Numbered from the stretch's first letter, positions 27,032 to 36,455 are shown. The stretch is 64,000 bases of DNA from JAPOUP01 sp965201085 (GCA_965201085.1 CBDAVS010000016.1:434001-498000); one strand, 5' to 3'. The notes: a model not told the origin generated them from the letters alone. Translations and numbers: made by a program.

Positions 27032-28552
27032 ATGGTCCGAACAAAAAAACCACCACGCCCGAAAGCGCAGACGCCGAAAGGGTTCCGGGACTGTTTCGGT
27101 GCTGAACTCACCGAACGAAACAGGATGCTGGGGCGTATCGCCGAGGTCTATCATCGATATGGATTCGACCCGTTGGAAAGCCCGGCGGTCGAAACGGTCG
27201 AGGCACTGGGAAAGTTCCTTCCCGACATTGACCGCCCGAACGAAGGGGTGTTCGCCTGGCAGGATGACGACGACACCACATGGCTGGCGCTTCGCTACGA
27301 TCTGACCGCGCCACTGGCGAGAGTCTATGCGCAACATCGCGACGACCTGCCGACGCCCTACCGTCGTTATGCGATGGGTCCGGTCTGGCGTAACGAAAAA
27401 CCCGGCCCCGGACGTTTCCGGCAGTTCTACCAATGTGACGCCGATACGGTCGGTACATCGAGCGTCGCCGCGGACGCGGAAATCTGCGCGATGCTGTCGG
27501 ATGCGCTGGAACATGCAGGCATACCTCGACAGGATTATGTCGTGCGCATAAACAGCCGAAAGGTTCTCAACGGCGTAATGGAGGTGGCTGGCATCCTCGA
27601 TCCGTCGGAACCGGAACGATTCGCAAATGAACGGGGGATTGTTCTGCGGGCGGTCGACAAGCTCGACCGGCTTGGTCCGAAAGGAGTACGTGCCCTTCTC
27701 GGCAAAGGGCGGGAAGACGAAAGCGGAGATTTCACGATCGGCGCACACCTGAGCGTGGATCAGGCGGACGTTGTCATGGACTTCGTTGAGGCAGGACGCG
27801 TGGATAGTTTGGCGACGGTGATGCGTCTGCGCGAACTGACCTCGGGCTCCGCATACGGCCTGCGAGGTATGGACGAATTGGAAATGATCGGGGAGTCCCT
27901 CGATCTGCAGGGCTACGGTAGGGATCGAATCCGGATCGATCCGTCGGTGGTGCGGGGGCTTGGATACTATACCGGACCGGTATTCGAGGCCGAACTGACA
28001 TTTGAGATCACGGATGAAAAGGGCCAGAGACGCCAGTTCGGCAGCGTGGCTGGGGGTGGGCGCTATGACGATCTCGTCAAGCGATTCACCGGACAGGAAG
28101 TGCCGGCGACGGGCATTTCCATCGGCGTTGATCGTCTGCTGGCCGCGCTGCGAGCGAGCGCGGCCGGCAGCGGCGAAGCGGCCGGACCGGTGCTGGTGAC
28201 CGTGATGGACCGGGATCGAATCGCGGACTACCAAACCATGGTCGTCGAACTGCGCAATGCCGGCATCCGTGCCGAGATGTATCTGGGCAATCCAAAGAAC
28301 TTCGGCGGCCAGCTCAGATACGCGGACAGGCGTGGCTGCCCGCTTGCGATCATTCAAGGCTCCGAAGAGCGCGCCAAGGATCTTATAGTCATTAAGAATC
28401 TCGTGCTGGGCAAGCGCCTCGCCACTGAAATCACCTCGAATGAGGAATGGAAAAACCATCCCGGGCAGAGGGAAATCGCACGCTTCAGTCTCGTGGAAGA
28501 GGTATTGAAGGACATCGACATCGCCGAACGAATGCGACGGTCCGGCGAATGA
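27032..28552 (+). CDS. hisS: Histidyl-tRNA synthetase
   Basis: A class II synthetase of about 506 residues that charges tRNA-His. Motif 1 lies in the first 80 residues (TPKGFRDCFGAELTERNRML). Motif 2 is YAMGPVWRNEKPGPGRFRQF. The histidine-binding motif is VRGLGYYTGPVFEAE. Motif 3 is around PATGISIGVDRLLAAL, followed by the anticodon-binding domain (VLVTVMDRDRI onward). I prefer ATG 27032 (MVRTKKPPRPKAQTPKGF), which resembles other alphaproteobacterial HisS N-termini; ATG 27017 in the same frame is possible. The stop overlaps the hisZ start by an ATGA. Confidence 0.95.
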   Translation: MVRTKKPPRPKAQTPKGFRDCFGAELTERNRMLGRIAEVYHRYGFDPLESPAVETVEALGKFLPDIDRPNEGVFAWQDDDDTTWLALRYDLTAPLARVYAQHRDDLPTPYRRYAMGPVWRNEKPGPGRFRQFYQCDADTVGTSSVAADAEICAMLSDALEHAGIPRQDYVVRINSRKVLNGVMEVAGILDPSEPERFANERGIVLRAVDKLDRLGPKGVRALLGKGREDESGDFTIGAHLSVDQADVVMDFVEAGRVDSLATVMRLRELTSGSAYGLRGMDELEMIGESLDLQGYGRDRIRIDPSVVRGLGYYTGPVFEAELTFEITDEKGQRRQFGSVAGGGRYDDLVKRFTGQEVPATGISIGVDRLLAALRASAAGSGEAAGPVLVTVMDRDRIADYQTMVVELRNAGIRAEMYLGNPKNFGGQLRYADRRGCPLAIIQGSEERAKDLIVIKNLVLGKRLATEITSNEEWKNHPGQREIARFSLVEEVLKDIDIAERMRRSGE

Positions 28553-29631
28553 TCGGGGATTCGCTCGAAGCGGAACAGGTACGTCTCATCCGCGCGTTCG
28601 TTGAAGCAGGTGCGGAAGCGGTGCAGCCTCCGGTCCTGCTTTCGGCCAGTGCGCTTCTGGATCTATATGGGGAAGACATCCGAGGTCGGGCATATACCAC
28701 CCGCGACCCTCTTGCGGGTGAACTCATGCTGCGCCCGGACTTCACGGTTCCGGTCGTGCGGATGCATCTGGACACTGGCCGGGAAACGGCGCGGTATGCC
28801 TATGCCGGGAAGGTCTTCCGAACCCAGGAAGCGGGTACCGAACGGCCATCTGAATACGTTCAGGTAGGATTTGAGATGTTTGGCGGCGACGCCGCGCAGC
28901 ATGCGGAGGCCGAGGTCTTCGCGCTTTTTTCCCGCATCCTGGAACCCCTGCGCCTGCGAGCGGCGACCGGTGACATCGGGGTTCTCATGGCGGCTGTTCA
29001 GGGCCTGTCCACGACGGACGCGCGAAAGGCCGCTCTTATGCGGCATATCTGGCGACCCCGCCGGTTCCGGGCGTTGCTGGACCGGTTCGCGGGCCGGTCG
29101 CCGGTACCGGCGGGCCGGACCAAACTCGTCGAACAGGCCCGATCCCGCGGATCAGTGCCGGAGACCGGTCCGATGATCGGATTGCGCTCGACCGAGGAGA
29201 TCGACGCGCGCATACAGATGCTTGTCGAGGACGCCGAGGCAACGCCGATCCCCTCGGATGAAATCGATCTGATCGAAGAGATCCTGGGCCTGCGCACCTC
29301 GGCGCCGAAGGCCTGTTCAACGCTAAACGCGCTCGCCGAACGGTTTCCGGCCACGGGAGCGGCGGTCATGCGGCTCCAGGCGAGGCTCAACGCGCTGGAA
29401 TCACTCGGCATCGACATTTCGGCACTCGGTTTCGAGGGAAGCTATGGCCGGACGACAATGGAATATTATGACGGTTTCGTATTCGGCTTCTATTCCGAAT
29501 CGCGCCCCGATCTGCCACCCTTGGCCACGGGAGGACGGTATGACGCGTTGGTCCGCGCGCTCGGCGGCGGCGGCTCGGCCACCGCCGTCGGCGGGGTGAT
29601 CAGGCCCGCATTCATTCAGGAGCTGTCATGA
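28549..29631 (+). CDS. hisZ: ATP phosphoribosyltransferase regulatory subunit HisZ
   Basis: A 360-residue HisRS paralogue without anticodon domain that activates and confers histidine feedback on short-form HisG. Visible features are LRPDFTVPVVRMHLDTGRET, YAGKVFRTQEAGTERPSEYV (motif 2-like), QVGFEMFGGD, and the C-terminal block TTMEYYDGFVFGFYSE followed by LATGGRYDALVRALGGG. It is coupled to hisS (ATGA at 28549) and to hisG (ATGA at 29628). The residues and the adjacent short HisG together secure the assignment. Confidence 0.95.
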   Translation: MIGDSLEAEQVRLIRAFVEAGAEAVQPPVLLSASALLDLYGEDIRGRAYTTRDPLAGELMLRPDFTVPVVRMHLDTGRETARYAYAGKVFRTQEAGTERPSEYVQVGFEMFGGDAAQHAEAEVFALFSRILEPLRLRAATGDIGVLMAAVQGLSTTDARKAALMRHIWRPRRFRALLDRFAGRSPVPAGRTKLVEQARSRGSVPETGPMIGLRSTEEIDARIQMLVEDAEATPIPSDEIDLIEEILGLRTSAPKACSTLNALAERFPATGAAVMRLQARLNALESLGIDISALGFEGSYGRTTMEYYDGFVFGFYSESRPDLPPLATGGRYDALVRALGGGGSATAVGGVIRPAFIQELS

Positions 29632-30320
29632 CGTTGAAGCTCGGCGTGCCATCCAAGGGCCGGCTTAAGGACGAGACGTTCCAATGGTTCGGCGAGCGCG
29701 GCGTGAAACTGTCTCTGTCAGGTGACTTACGCGAATACGCCGGCACAGCCGCTGGCTTCGATGGTCTCGAATTGGTGCTTCTGTCGGCGGGTGAGATTCC
29801 GCACGAACTGCGGGCCGGGCGCATTCATCTGGGAGTGACCGGCTCCGATCTTGTCCGCGAGTCGCTCGCGAACTGGAATATCGAAACGACAGAACTCGCG
29901 AAACTTGGATTCGGCAAAGCCGATTTGGTGATCGCCGTTCCAACATGCTGGATCGATGTGGATACGCTTGACGATCTCGACGCCGTGGCGGCGGCATTCC
30001 GGCGCGCTCACGGTCACAGATTACGTATCGCCACGAAATACCATCGACTGGTGCGTGAATTTCTCAACGAACATGAAGTAGCTGACTATCTGCTTGTCGA
30101 CAGTCAGGGGGCAACGGAAGGGACGGTGCGGAACCTGACCGCAGAGGCGGTCGCCGATATCGTGTCGACCGGCAGGACGTTGGAAGCGAACAGTCTGAAG
30201 ATCCTTTCGGATGGAATTGTCCATCGCAGCCAGGCAACGCTGTTCCGGTCGCGGCAGGCGATGTGGGGCGAACCGGAGAAGACCGCGCTTGACGAGCTTG
30301 GATCACTGCTGGGCATTTGA
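29628..30320 (+). CDS. hisG: ATP phosphoribosyltransferase catalytic subunit (short form)
   Basis: A 230-residue enzyme that condenses ATP and PRPP in the first step of histidine synthesis. The N-terminus LKLGVPSKGRLKDETFQWFG and LSAGEIPHELRAGRIHLGVT are family blocks. The phosphoribosyl-binding motif is LLVDSQGATEGTVRNLTAEA, near residues 158-177. The length matches the short form, which lacks the C-terminal regulatory domain and needs HisZ. The gene overlaps the hisZ stop by four bases. No terminator hairpin was seen just after it. Confidence 0.95.
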   Translation: MTLKLGVPSKGRLKDETFQWFGERGVKLSLSGDLREYAGTAAGFDGLELVLLSAGEIPHELRAGRIHLGVTGSDLVRESLANWNIETTELAKLGFGKADLVIAVPTCWIDVDTLDDLDAVAAAFRRAHGHRLRIATKYHRLVREFLNEHEVADYLLVDSQGATEGTVRNLTAEAVADIVSTGRTLEANSLKILSDGIVHRSQATLFRSRQAMWGEPEKTALDELGSLLGI

Positions 30321-30654
30321 ACGTTCGGCTCTCCAGCACAGCACAGGTCGTTTCGTAGTCAGAATCGGAACCCGGCCGGATCGTATGGATATCCAAGGTT
30401 ACCAATCTGATGGTTTTTCAATAACATAACCCGCACTTGGCCCAATATCGGGTATGTGCGAAACACCGACCGGGTATTTCGGCCTTTGTCAGCCATCTGG
30501 CAGTCGGTGCGCCAGTCCGCACAGCGGCGCCAGACCTATAGGCAGTCGCGGGTCTGGATCGCGCTCGGTCTATGTGAACGGGAAGGTCTGCCTCACCATT
30601 TCGGTGCGTCGAGTGAGGCGACCTATACCGGACGCAACCGATACTCAGTTAAAA
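30321..30654. other. Intergenic region between convergent hisG and znuB
   Basis: 334 bp. Two short plus-strand frames overlap here (30454-30668) but have no recognisable family features. No clear rho-independent terminator is visible. Confidence 0.4.
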
Positions 30655-31443
30655 TCAACGTAACCTAACCGAAAAAACCAGCGATATGAGATATATGGCG
30701 GCGGCGGCTGTCACAATGGCGGGACCAGCCGGCACATCGGCGAACAGACTGGCCATTAGGCCCGCAACAGCCGAGACCCCACCGATCAAGGCCGCAACAA
30801 CCGCCATAGCCTCCGGCGTGCGCGAAATATTGTTCGCCGCAGCGGCGGGAATGATCAGCAGAGCGCTGATCAGAAGAGCGCCGACGACCTTCAGAGCCAC
30901 CGCAACGACAACAGCCAGTGAAAGCGTCAGTACCATGCGCTCACGATGCGGACCGATCCCCACGGAGGCCGCAAGCTCCTCATTAAGCGTTGAGGTCAGC
31001 AGGGCCTGCCAACGCCACACAAGCAGTCCCACCACCAGTGCCGCACCACCCCAGATCACCGCCAGATCCGAAACACCTACCGAAAGGATATCACCGAATA
31101 GGAACGATTTGAGACTTATTTTCGGCCCCTTGATCAGCGAGAACGCCACTAATCCTATGGCTAGAGCCGAATGCGACAGAACACCCAGCGATGTGTCCAC
31201 GGAGCTTCCCCGCTCGGCCAGTGAGTTGACGGCTAACGCCATTGCGAGCGCCACCCCCAGAGTGCCGGCCTGAATCGAGACCTGAAATGCGAGGGCGACC
31301 GCCACTCCCAGAATTGCCGCATGCGCCGTCGCATCCCCGAAATAGGCCATACGCCGCCAGACCACAAAGGATCCCAATGGGCCTGTCGCAAGGGCGACAC
31401 CAATTCCAGCCAGACCGGCACGTATCAGAAAATCGTCCAGCAT
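30655..31443 (-). CDS. znuB: Zinc ABC transporter permease ZnuB
   Basis: A 262-residue inner-membrane permease with about eight hydrophobic helices, of the ABC-3 family. The N-terminal block MLDDFLIRAGLAGIGVALAT, then FVVWRRMAYFGDATAHAAIL, is highly characteristic of ZnuB/TroC permeases; the SHA/AHA segment lines the metal path. ISALLIIPAAAANNISRTPE later is the coupling region. The start at 31443 lies one base after the znuC stop (TGA-G-ATG). It works with ZnuC and the periplasmic ZnuA encoded at 34616. Confidence 0.95.
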   Translation of the reverse strand: MLDDFLIRAGLAGIGVALATGPLGSFVVWRRMAYFGDATAHAAILGVAVALAFQVSIQAGTLGVALAMALAVNSLAERGSSVDTSLGVLSHSALAIGLVAFSLIKGPKISLKSFLFGDILSVGVSDLAVIWGGAALVVGLLVWRWQALLTSTLNEELAASVGIGPHRERMVLTLSLAVVVAVALKVVGALLISALLIIPAAAANNISRTPEAMAVVAALIGGVSAVAGLMASLFADVPAGPAIVTAAAAIYLISLVFSVRLR

Positions 31444-31444
31444 C

Positions 31445-32164
31445 TCAGCTTGCGCTCCGGCCAATACGGTCCGGTTTCGAATGATCGGTGGACAGACCGT
31501 TGCCGTTGCTGGGTTCGAACAGCGCCTTGTATTCCGGTGACTCGCTCACGACGCTCGGCGGTCCTTCGCAGACGTAGTATCCGTTCAGGCAGATCACCCT
31601 ATCCGAAATGTTCATCACTGCCTTCAGATCATGGCTGACAAGCAATACCGCACAGCCGGTTTCATGCCGAAGGCGACCTATCAACCGATGGAAGTCCGAA
31701 ATCGACGGCTGGTCCAGGCCCTGCGCCGGTTCGTCCAGGAAAAAAATCTGAGGTTCCGCAAGCAGAGCCCGCGCAAGCAGTACACGCTGCATCTGGCCCC
31801 CTGAAAGTTCCCTGACCTGCCGACTGCGCAATCTGATGGCACCGACCCGCTCCAATACCTGTGTGACAGCCTGCCTGGTCTGCCATTTGGGCAGTGACAT
31901 GAACCGGTTTACGCTCAGAGGCAGCGCCGCGTCCACGTATATTTTCTGCGGTACATACCCGATCCTAAGTCCTGGCTGCCGTGTAATCGTCCCGCGTACG
32001 GGGCTCACAATTCCTAACAGCGCGCGTAGGAGCGTTGTTTTGCCAGATCCGTTCGGACCGATCAGTGTCACGACTTCACCTGCCGCGACGGCGAGGCTAA
32101 CCTCACCCAATACGAGGTTTCTGCCGTAGCCGACGCTCAGTCCTTTAGCGGAAACGAGACTCAT
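31445..32164 (-). CDS. znuC: Zinc ABC transporter ATP-binding protein ZnuC
   Basis: A 239-residue single-cassette ATPase. Walker A is LIGPNGSGKTTLLRALLG near residue 35. The metal-transporter hallmark IGYVPQKIYVDAALPLSVNR follows. The signature is ELSGGQMQRVLLARALL, and Walker B is PQIFFLDEPAQGLD, with the switch His in LLVSHDLKAVM. ATG 32164 overlaps the zur stop by an ATGA, so zur-znuC-znuB are co-translated. The operon should be repressed by Zur when zinc is sufficient; a Zur-box-like site lies upstream of zur. Confidence 0.95.
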   Translation of the reverse strand: MSLVSAKGLSVGYGRNLVLGEVSLAVAAGEVVTLIGPNGSGKTTLLRALLGIVSPVRGTITRQPGLRIGYVPQKIYVDAALPLSVNRFMSLPKWQTRQAVTQVLERVGAIRLRSRQVRELSGGQMQRVLLARALLAEPQIFFLDEPAQGLDQPSISDFHRLIGRLRHETGCAVLLVSHDLKAVMNISDRVICLNGYYVCEGPPSVVSESPEYKALFEPSNGNGLSTDHSKPDRIGRSAS

Positions 32165-32643
32165 TCGGATATTCCGGTTGAGGCGGTGCATATGGGACAC
32201 ACCCCTATGGCCTCAAGGCTGACACGCTCGATTTCGAATCCCATTCCGTCGGCCACGCAATCAAGTGCCGCGCGAACCTCGGAAACCGTCGCCTCGGCGA
32301 TTGCGTTGCAATCCTTGCAGATCATGAATACCGGAGAATGCTCTTCACCTGGATGGAGGCAAGCCGCGAAAGCGTTGACACGCTGGACGCGGTGTACAAA
32401 TCCATGCTTTATCAGAAAATCCAGCGCTCTGTAGACAACCGGTGGCTGGCGACCGAAGCCGTTCGCGCCGAGTTGCTCGAGCAATTCATAAGCCCCCATC
32501 GCCCGATGACGCTCAAGCAGAATCTCAAGGACCCGTCGCCGAACCGGTGTGAGGCGCAGGTCTTTCGTACGGCATATCCACTCGATACGTTCAAGAATTT
32601 TGTCGGAACGGGTGTCATGGTCATGATGTTGGAAAAAGGTCAA
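32161..32643 (-). CDS. zur: Zinc uptake regulator Zur (Fur family)
   Basis: A 160-residue Fur-family repressor. The winged-helix DNA-binding domain spans residues 20-90 (LRLTPVRRRVLEILLERHRA, then QPPVVYRALDFLIKHGFVHR). The C-terminal dimerisation/metal domain has FAACLHPGEEHSPVFMICKD and two CxxC pairs (CKDC and CPIC) for structural zinc. A His-rich N-terminus (FFQHHDHD) is present. Location in an operon with znuCB, and divergence from znuA, point to Zur rather than Fur or PerR. The start ATG at 32643 lies about 25 bp downstream of the Zur-box-like sequence, suggesting autoregulation. Confidence 0.95.
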   Translation of the reverse strand: MTFFQHHDHDTRSDKILERIEWICRTKDLRLTPVRRRVLEILLERHRAMGAYELLEQLGANGFGRQPPVVYRALDFLIKHGFVHRVQRVNAFAACLHPGEEHSPVFMICKDCNAIAEATVSEVRAALDCVADGMGFEIERVSLEAIGVCPICTASTGISE

Positions 32644-32667
32644 GGCAGGTATGATCCAGAGTACGTG

Positions 32668-32684
32668 CTGTTATATCATTACAC
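32668..32684. promoter_or_regulatory. Putative Zur box upstream of zur-znuCB
   Basis: CTGTTATATCATTACAC matches 12 of 16 defined positions of the enterobacterial Zur consensus (ATGTTATA-N-TATAACAT). It sits 25-41 bp upstream of the zur start, between that gene and the inserted ISNCY element. The match is weaker than at znuA, and its position supports it. Confidence 0.55.
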
Positions 32685-32787
32685 ACATCTAAGCCGAATC
32701 GCAGACGATTGCAAGCGCTGCGTCCGCTCCGGCATCGCGTTTCTGTGTGGCCGCAACGGGCTGAAAAATATCCGACAGAATTAATTA

Positions 32788-34486
32788 GTGTCCGCCAGAA
32801 AACCGCCAAGCTGCGGATTTTTAACGGTAAATGACGGAATCCGGCAATCCTCCCCTTCAGGAGGCCCCGATGCGCAGGGTCCACGACACCCAGCGGCGGC
32901 CCGACGCCCCCGACATCAGGAGGATCAGGCTGGACGTGAAATCGAGGGACGACATCCCGGCGATCCCGATCGGCCTCCAGGACCCCTGCGGCGACGAAGG
33001 GACCCGAAAGCGGCTGTCCGGGCTTCCGGGTCGGCTGGTGCTGCCCGCAAGGAGCCGCCGGGTCGGCAGGCCGGGGATGGAACCGTGGACCATCCCGGTG
33101 CTGGGGGTCATGAAGCAGGGTCCCGGGCGCGGTTTCGACCGGCTTCGGGAACCGGCGAACCAGCACATCCCGATCCGGCGAAGGCCGGAGGCCGGGCCAC
33201 GGCCCGTGGGATGTGGACGGATACGGATACGGATACCGGCGTCTGGTTGACAGCGTGTCGCTCCCCTCGTCGGAGCTTCCCACCGAGGTCGGAAGGATGG
33301 TCGTGGAGAGGGGCCACAGGGTGGCGGCGGAAAAGCCTGGCGCCGCGTCGCGCGGCCGCCGTGATTCCTTCGTGGCCGGGACCGACGTCCACCATCCGGC
33401 CGACCGCAGCCTGCCGATGGACGCGGCGCGGTGCATGGTCCGGGACGTGTCCCGGGCCTGTGGGGGGCCTGGGGCCGCCCGGCTGGCGGCGGAAGGAATA
33501 CCTTTGCGGAAAGCTCCGGAAAGGCTACCTCCGGGTGGCCACGTCACGGCTCGCCAACCCGCGCCCGAGGGACGTGGAGGCGCCGCTCCGGCTCGCCCTG
33601 AAGCTGGCGGACAGGGCGGAGGCCAGCCGCGCGGAGATCGGCGGTATGTTGGGTATCCCGGGCCCACCGGACAGTATCCGGGGCTTCATCGGCCATGTCA
33701 GGCACCGGGCGGACCTGACCGGACGGCGGATCCTGAAGGGAGGGACGATCCCGCACCGCGGGAAGGTGCACCCGATATCGGGGCCGCACACGCGCTGGAC
33801 ATCGAAGGGAAAGGCCGGGGTCCCGGTGGAGCCCGGCGTTCCGGTCCGCGTCCCTGAGGACCGGCACCGATTCATCCCGCACCATTCGGTGATGTGGGAG
33901 GGGAGCGACGTGGACGTGGCGGTCCCAATGGGCGCGGAGGCGCGGGCCCGGTTCCCCGACCTGTCGGTGGTGAGCTTCGACCGTGGTCTGCACAGCCCCT
34001 CGAACCGGCTGGGGCCTGCCGGGATGCTGGAGCTGAACGCCATGCCGCGGAAAGGCAGGCTGTCGAAGGCGGACCGTGTCCGGGAAAGCGGGGAGGCGTT
34101 CCGCGGGGCGCGGCGCGCCCACGCCGCCGGCGGGTCGGCCATCAACAGCCTGGAGCACCGTGGCCTCGACCGGGTGCGGAGCCACGGAAAGAAGGGTTTC
34201 GCCGGCGCCGTGGCGCTGGCGGTGCTGGCCGCGAACGTCCACCGCCCCGGCCTGATGCCGCCGGCGAGGGAACGCCCCGTGCTTCCCGCCGCCGCCTGAC
34301 CGGGGCGTCCACCGGTAAACCGGCCCATGGAAGGTCCCGCCGCTGCGGGGCCCGGACCGGCGTGCCCGCGGGCCGGCGGAGGCCCGGATGTTCACCATAT
34401 GTTCCCGCCACCGACCGTCCCGTGAAGCCGGAATCCGCCGGATCCGGCCCTGTCACCGGAAAAACACGGGGTTTTCTGGCAGACAC
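32788..34486 (+). mobile_element. ISNCY-type insertion sequence, copy 1 (1699 bp, longest copy)
   Basis: The left end GTGTCCGCCAGAAAACCGCC and the right end GGTTTTCTGGCAGACAC form an inverted repeat (GTGTCYGCCAGAAAACC). The flanks are TAATTA and AAATTA, consistent with a 6-bp target duplication with one later change; two sister copies here also show 6-bp duplications. The element lies between the zur-znuCB operon and znuA. Its right end is 50 bp from the Zur box of znuA. Confidence 0.85.
32870..34299 (+). pseudogene. ISNCY-family transposase, copy 1
   Basis: ATG 32870 follows an AGGAGG ribosome site. The first frame reads MRRVHDTQRRPDAPDIRRIR, SRDDIPAIPIGLQDP and GRPGMEPWTIPVLGVMK, matching the N-terminus of ISNCY (ISDol1-like) transposases. 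The middle (SLPSSELPTEVGRMVVERGH, DSFVAGTDVHHP) and the C-terminus (ILKGGTIPHRGKVHPISGPH, SKGKAGVPVEPGVPVRV, then LPRKGRLSK-like sequence) are in other frames. At least two frameshifts are present. All three copies in the window share this decay, so mobility must come from elsewhere or has ceased. Confidence 0.8.
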
Positions 34487-34535
34487 AAATTATAAGCCAC
34501 ACCCACTTGCAATCAGCTACGATTGAGTCTAATTC

Positions 34536-34552
34536 ATGTTATAACATAACAT
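34536..34552. promoter_or_regulatory. Zur box upstream of znuA
   Basis: ATGTTATAACATAACAT differs from the Zur consensus ATGTTATA-N-TATAACAT at only one of 16 positions and contains the perfect palindrome ATGTTATAACAT. It is 64-80 bp upstream of the znuA start, where a repressor would block the promoter in zinc-replete cells. Confidence 0.8.
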
Positions 34553-34615
34553 AGTGAGTAGCGAATCATATAGTTCGCCATCCACTGACCATCATAACCG
34601 ATTTGGAGGTTCGAC

Positions 34616-35764
34616 ATGCGTGGATCTATTGCAACCCTTATCCTGGTGGCAGGTGCGGCTCAGGCCGAAGTGCCAAATGTGGTGACGGACATCCCACCGG
34701 TGCATTCATTGGCCGCGCAGGTCATGGGTGATCTGGGAACACCGAAGCTTCTAATCGACCCTGAATCGGATGATCCACACCATATGCAGCTGCGTCCGAG
34801 CCAAGCCCGGCAACTGGCTAATGCGGATCTTGTTGTCTGGATGGGTAAGTCGATGACACCTTGGCTGGTACGAGTTATGGAAAATCTGGCGGATAACTTC
34901 GTGTCATTGGAACTTCTTGAATTGGATGACATGCCACTTTTGCTTGGCGTCGCTGAACTTGAACCGCTGGCGGACCCGAATGATGCGGAGCATCACGAAG
35001 ACGACGGCCATGGGCATGACGAACACGGCGACGATACGGAGCATCATGAAGACGAGGGGCACGGGCATGATGGTCATGCCACTGATACGGAGCATCACGA
35101 AGACGAGGGGCACGGGCATGATGGTCATGCCACTGATACGGAGCATCACGAAGACGAGGGGCACGGGCATGATGGTCATGCCACTGATACGGAGCATCAC
35201 GAAGACGAGGGGCACGGGCATGATCATCACGGACATGATCATGGCTTAATCGATCCGCATGCCTGGCTTGATCCTGTGAATGCGCAGAGATTCGTCGCCT
35301 CGATCGCGGACGCCCTGTCACAGGCCGATCCCGAAAACGCCGCCATTTACCAAGCCAACGCCAGTGAAGCGAAAGCAAGGCTGGCGGTGCTGACGGCCGA
35401 TATCACAGCCCAGCTGATACCTCACGAGCAGGCGACACTTGTCACATATCACGACGCCTACCGATATTTCTTTATCCGGTTCGGCCTGAACCAGGTGGGA
35501 AGTTTGCTGGATTTCGAGGCGTCTCTGCCGAGCGCCGCACGATTGGTAAGGACACGGGACGTACTTGCCAGAGATCCAGATATCTGCTTTTTCGTCGAAC
35601 CTGGCGGGTTGCAGAAACTGATCAACACCGTTCATTCCGATGCCGAACGGCTTACGTCAGAACTTGACCCCATCGGTCGCTATCTGACGCCTGGCCCAGA
35701 CCTCTACGAGGGTCTGATCCGCAATATGGCCGATACCATCGCTGGCTGCTCCACGCAGGGCTGA
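34616..35764 (+). CDS. znuA: Zinc ABC transporter substrate-binding protein ZnuA with expanded His-rich loop
   Basis: A 382-residue periplasmic binding protein of cluster A-I. Residues 1-17 are a signal peptide ending AQA. VVTDIPPVHSLAAQVMGDLG and DPESDDPHHMQLRPSQARQL carry the first metal-ligand His. HDHGLIDPHAWLDPVNAQRF carries the second. LVTYHDAYRYFFIRFGL carries the third, and a C-terminal Cys is present. Between them, residues about 122-205 form an acidic, His-rich loop with four 17-residue tandem units (DTEHHEDEGHGHDGHAT), unusually long and regular. Such loops sense or deliver zinc in ZnuA. An AGGTTCGAC stretch precedes the start, and a Zur box lies upstream. Confidence 0.95.
   Translation: MRGSIATLILVAGAAQAEVPNVVTDIPPVHSLAAQVMGDLGTPKLLIDPESDDPHHMQLRPSQARQLANADLVVWMGKSMTPWLVRVMENLADNFVSLELLELDDMPLLLGVAELEPLADPNDAEHHEDDGHGHDEHGDDTEHHEDEGHGHDGHATDTEHHEDEGHGHDGHATDTEHHEDEGHGHDGHATDTEHHEDEGHGHDHHGHDHGLIDPHAWLDPVNAQRFVASIADALSQADPENAAIYQANASEAKARLAVLTADITAQLIPHEQATLVTYHDAYRYFFIRFGLNQVGSLLDFEASLPSAARLVRTRDVLARDPDICFFVEPGGLQKLINTVHSDAERLTSELDPIGRYLTPGPDLYEGLIRNMADTIAGCSTQG
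35033..35222 (+). repeat. 51-bp tandem repeat inside znuA
   Basis: Units start at 35033, 35084, 35135 and 35186 (the last is partial). Each begins GATACGGAGCATCACGAAGA. Units 2 and 3 are identical at the DNA level, and unit 1 differs by one synonymous base (CATCATGAA). A diverged earlier unit lies at about 34979-35032. Exact DNA identity, not just protein similarity, indicates recent slippage or unequal recombination. Confidence 0.9.
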
Positions 35765-36371
35765 GAAATCCATCGGTGCATCAGCGCTTCCAGGATTGAA
35801 TTTTCAACCGCCCGACAGGATGTCTGGAAGATTTTGATCAGGGTGTCCGGGCCAAGTGATTTCACTACCGAGACCGGGGAACAACGAGGCGCGGGGGTCA
35901 TGGACATGCCACCGCGCCGAAAAACAGGATCGACTATCCTGCCGATACCTCGTGGATCAATTGCCCGCGATCAGAGTGATCCATCGCCGTTCCAAGTGCT
36001 CGTGCATCGGATGACATCGAGACCGGAGTGGTCAGGTAAACTCGGAGTCAGGGGAGAACAGCTTATTGAAGACGCCGCTAACGGACAGGCCTTCGCGATT
36101 GATACCACAAAAATATTTGCCACGCGAATCGATCTCGATCTACACGGGCAGGCTCATTGGGATCAGCCGCCGCCACCGGACGCACCGGATAAGCGGTGGA
36201 GCGACAGCGGTTTTTGACCGAGATTGACCAAGGCTGTCGACATTCCGGGTTGAGTATCTCACTCGAACCCGTCATTCCAACTTCACGTATTGCCAGAACA
36301 GCGATGAGGGAGAGTGCTGACAGATGGATTCTGGACATGCTTCCATGGAAACCGGATGACCTGAAAATTTT
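35765..36371. other. Region between znuA and the R-M transposon
   Basis: 607 bp of host-like composition. A 127-codon plus-strand frame (35834-36217) and a minus-strand frame beginning inside the transposon end are open, but neither shows a family signature. I see no supported gene. Confidence 0.4.
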
Positions 36372-36398
36372 GGGAATTATATCGAATAGTAACATTTC
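36372..36398 (+). repeat. Left terminal inverted repeat of the transposon
   Basis: 27 bp, first 20 GGGAATTATATCGAATAGTA, ending ACATTTC. An exact reverse complement lies at 40493-40519. Confidence 0.85.
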
Positions 36399-36455
36399 CT
36401 TTGTGAATCGCCTGAATTGTTACTATTAGGTGGCCAGAGGTAGGGGAGAATCGCC

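Noticed and set aside
26990..28459. 489-codon ORF antisense to hisS
   Set aside because: Shadow of a GC-rich gene; hisS on the other strand has all family motifs.
35033..35222. Regular repeats considered as a CRISPR array
   Set aside because: Units are contiguous without spacers and lie in frame inside znuA.
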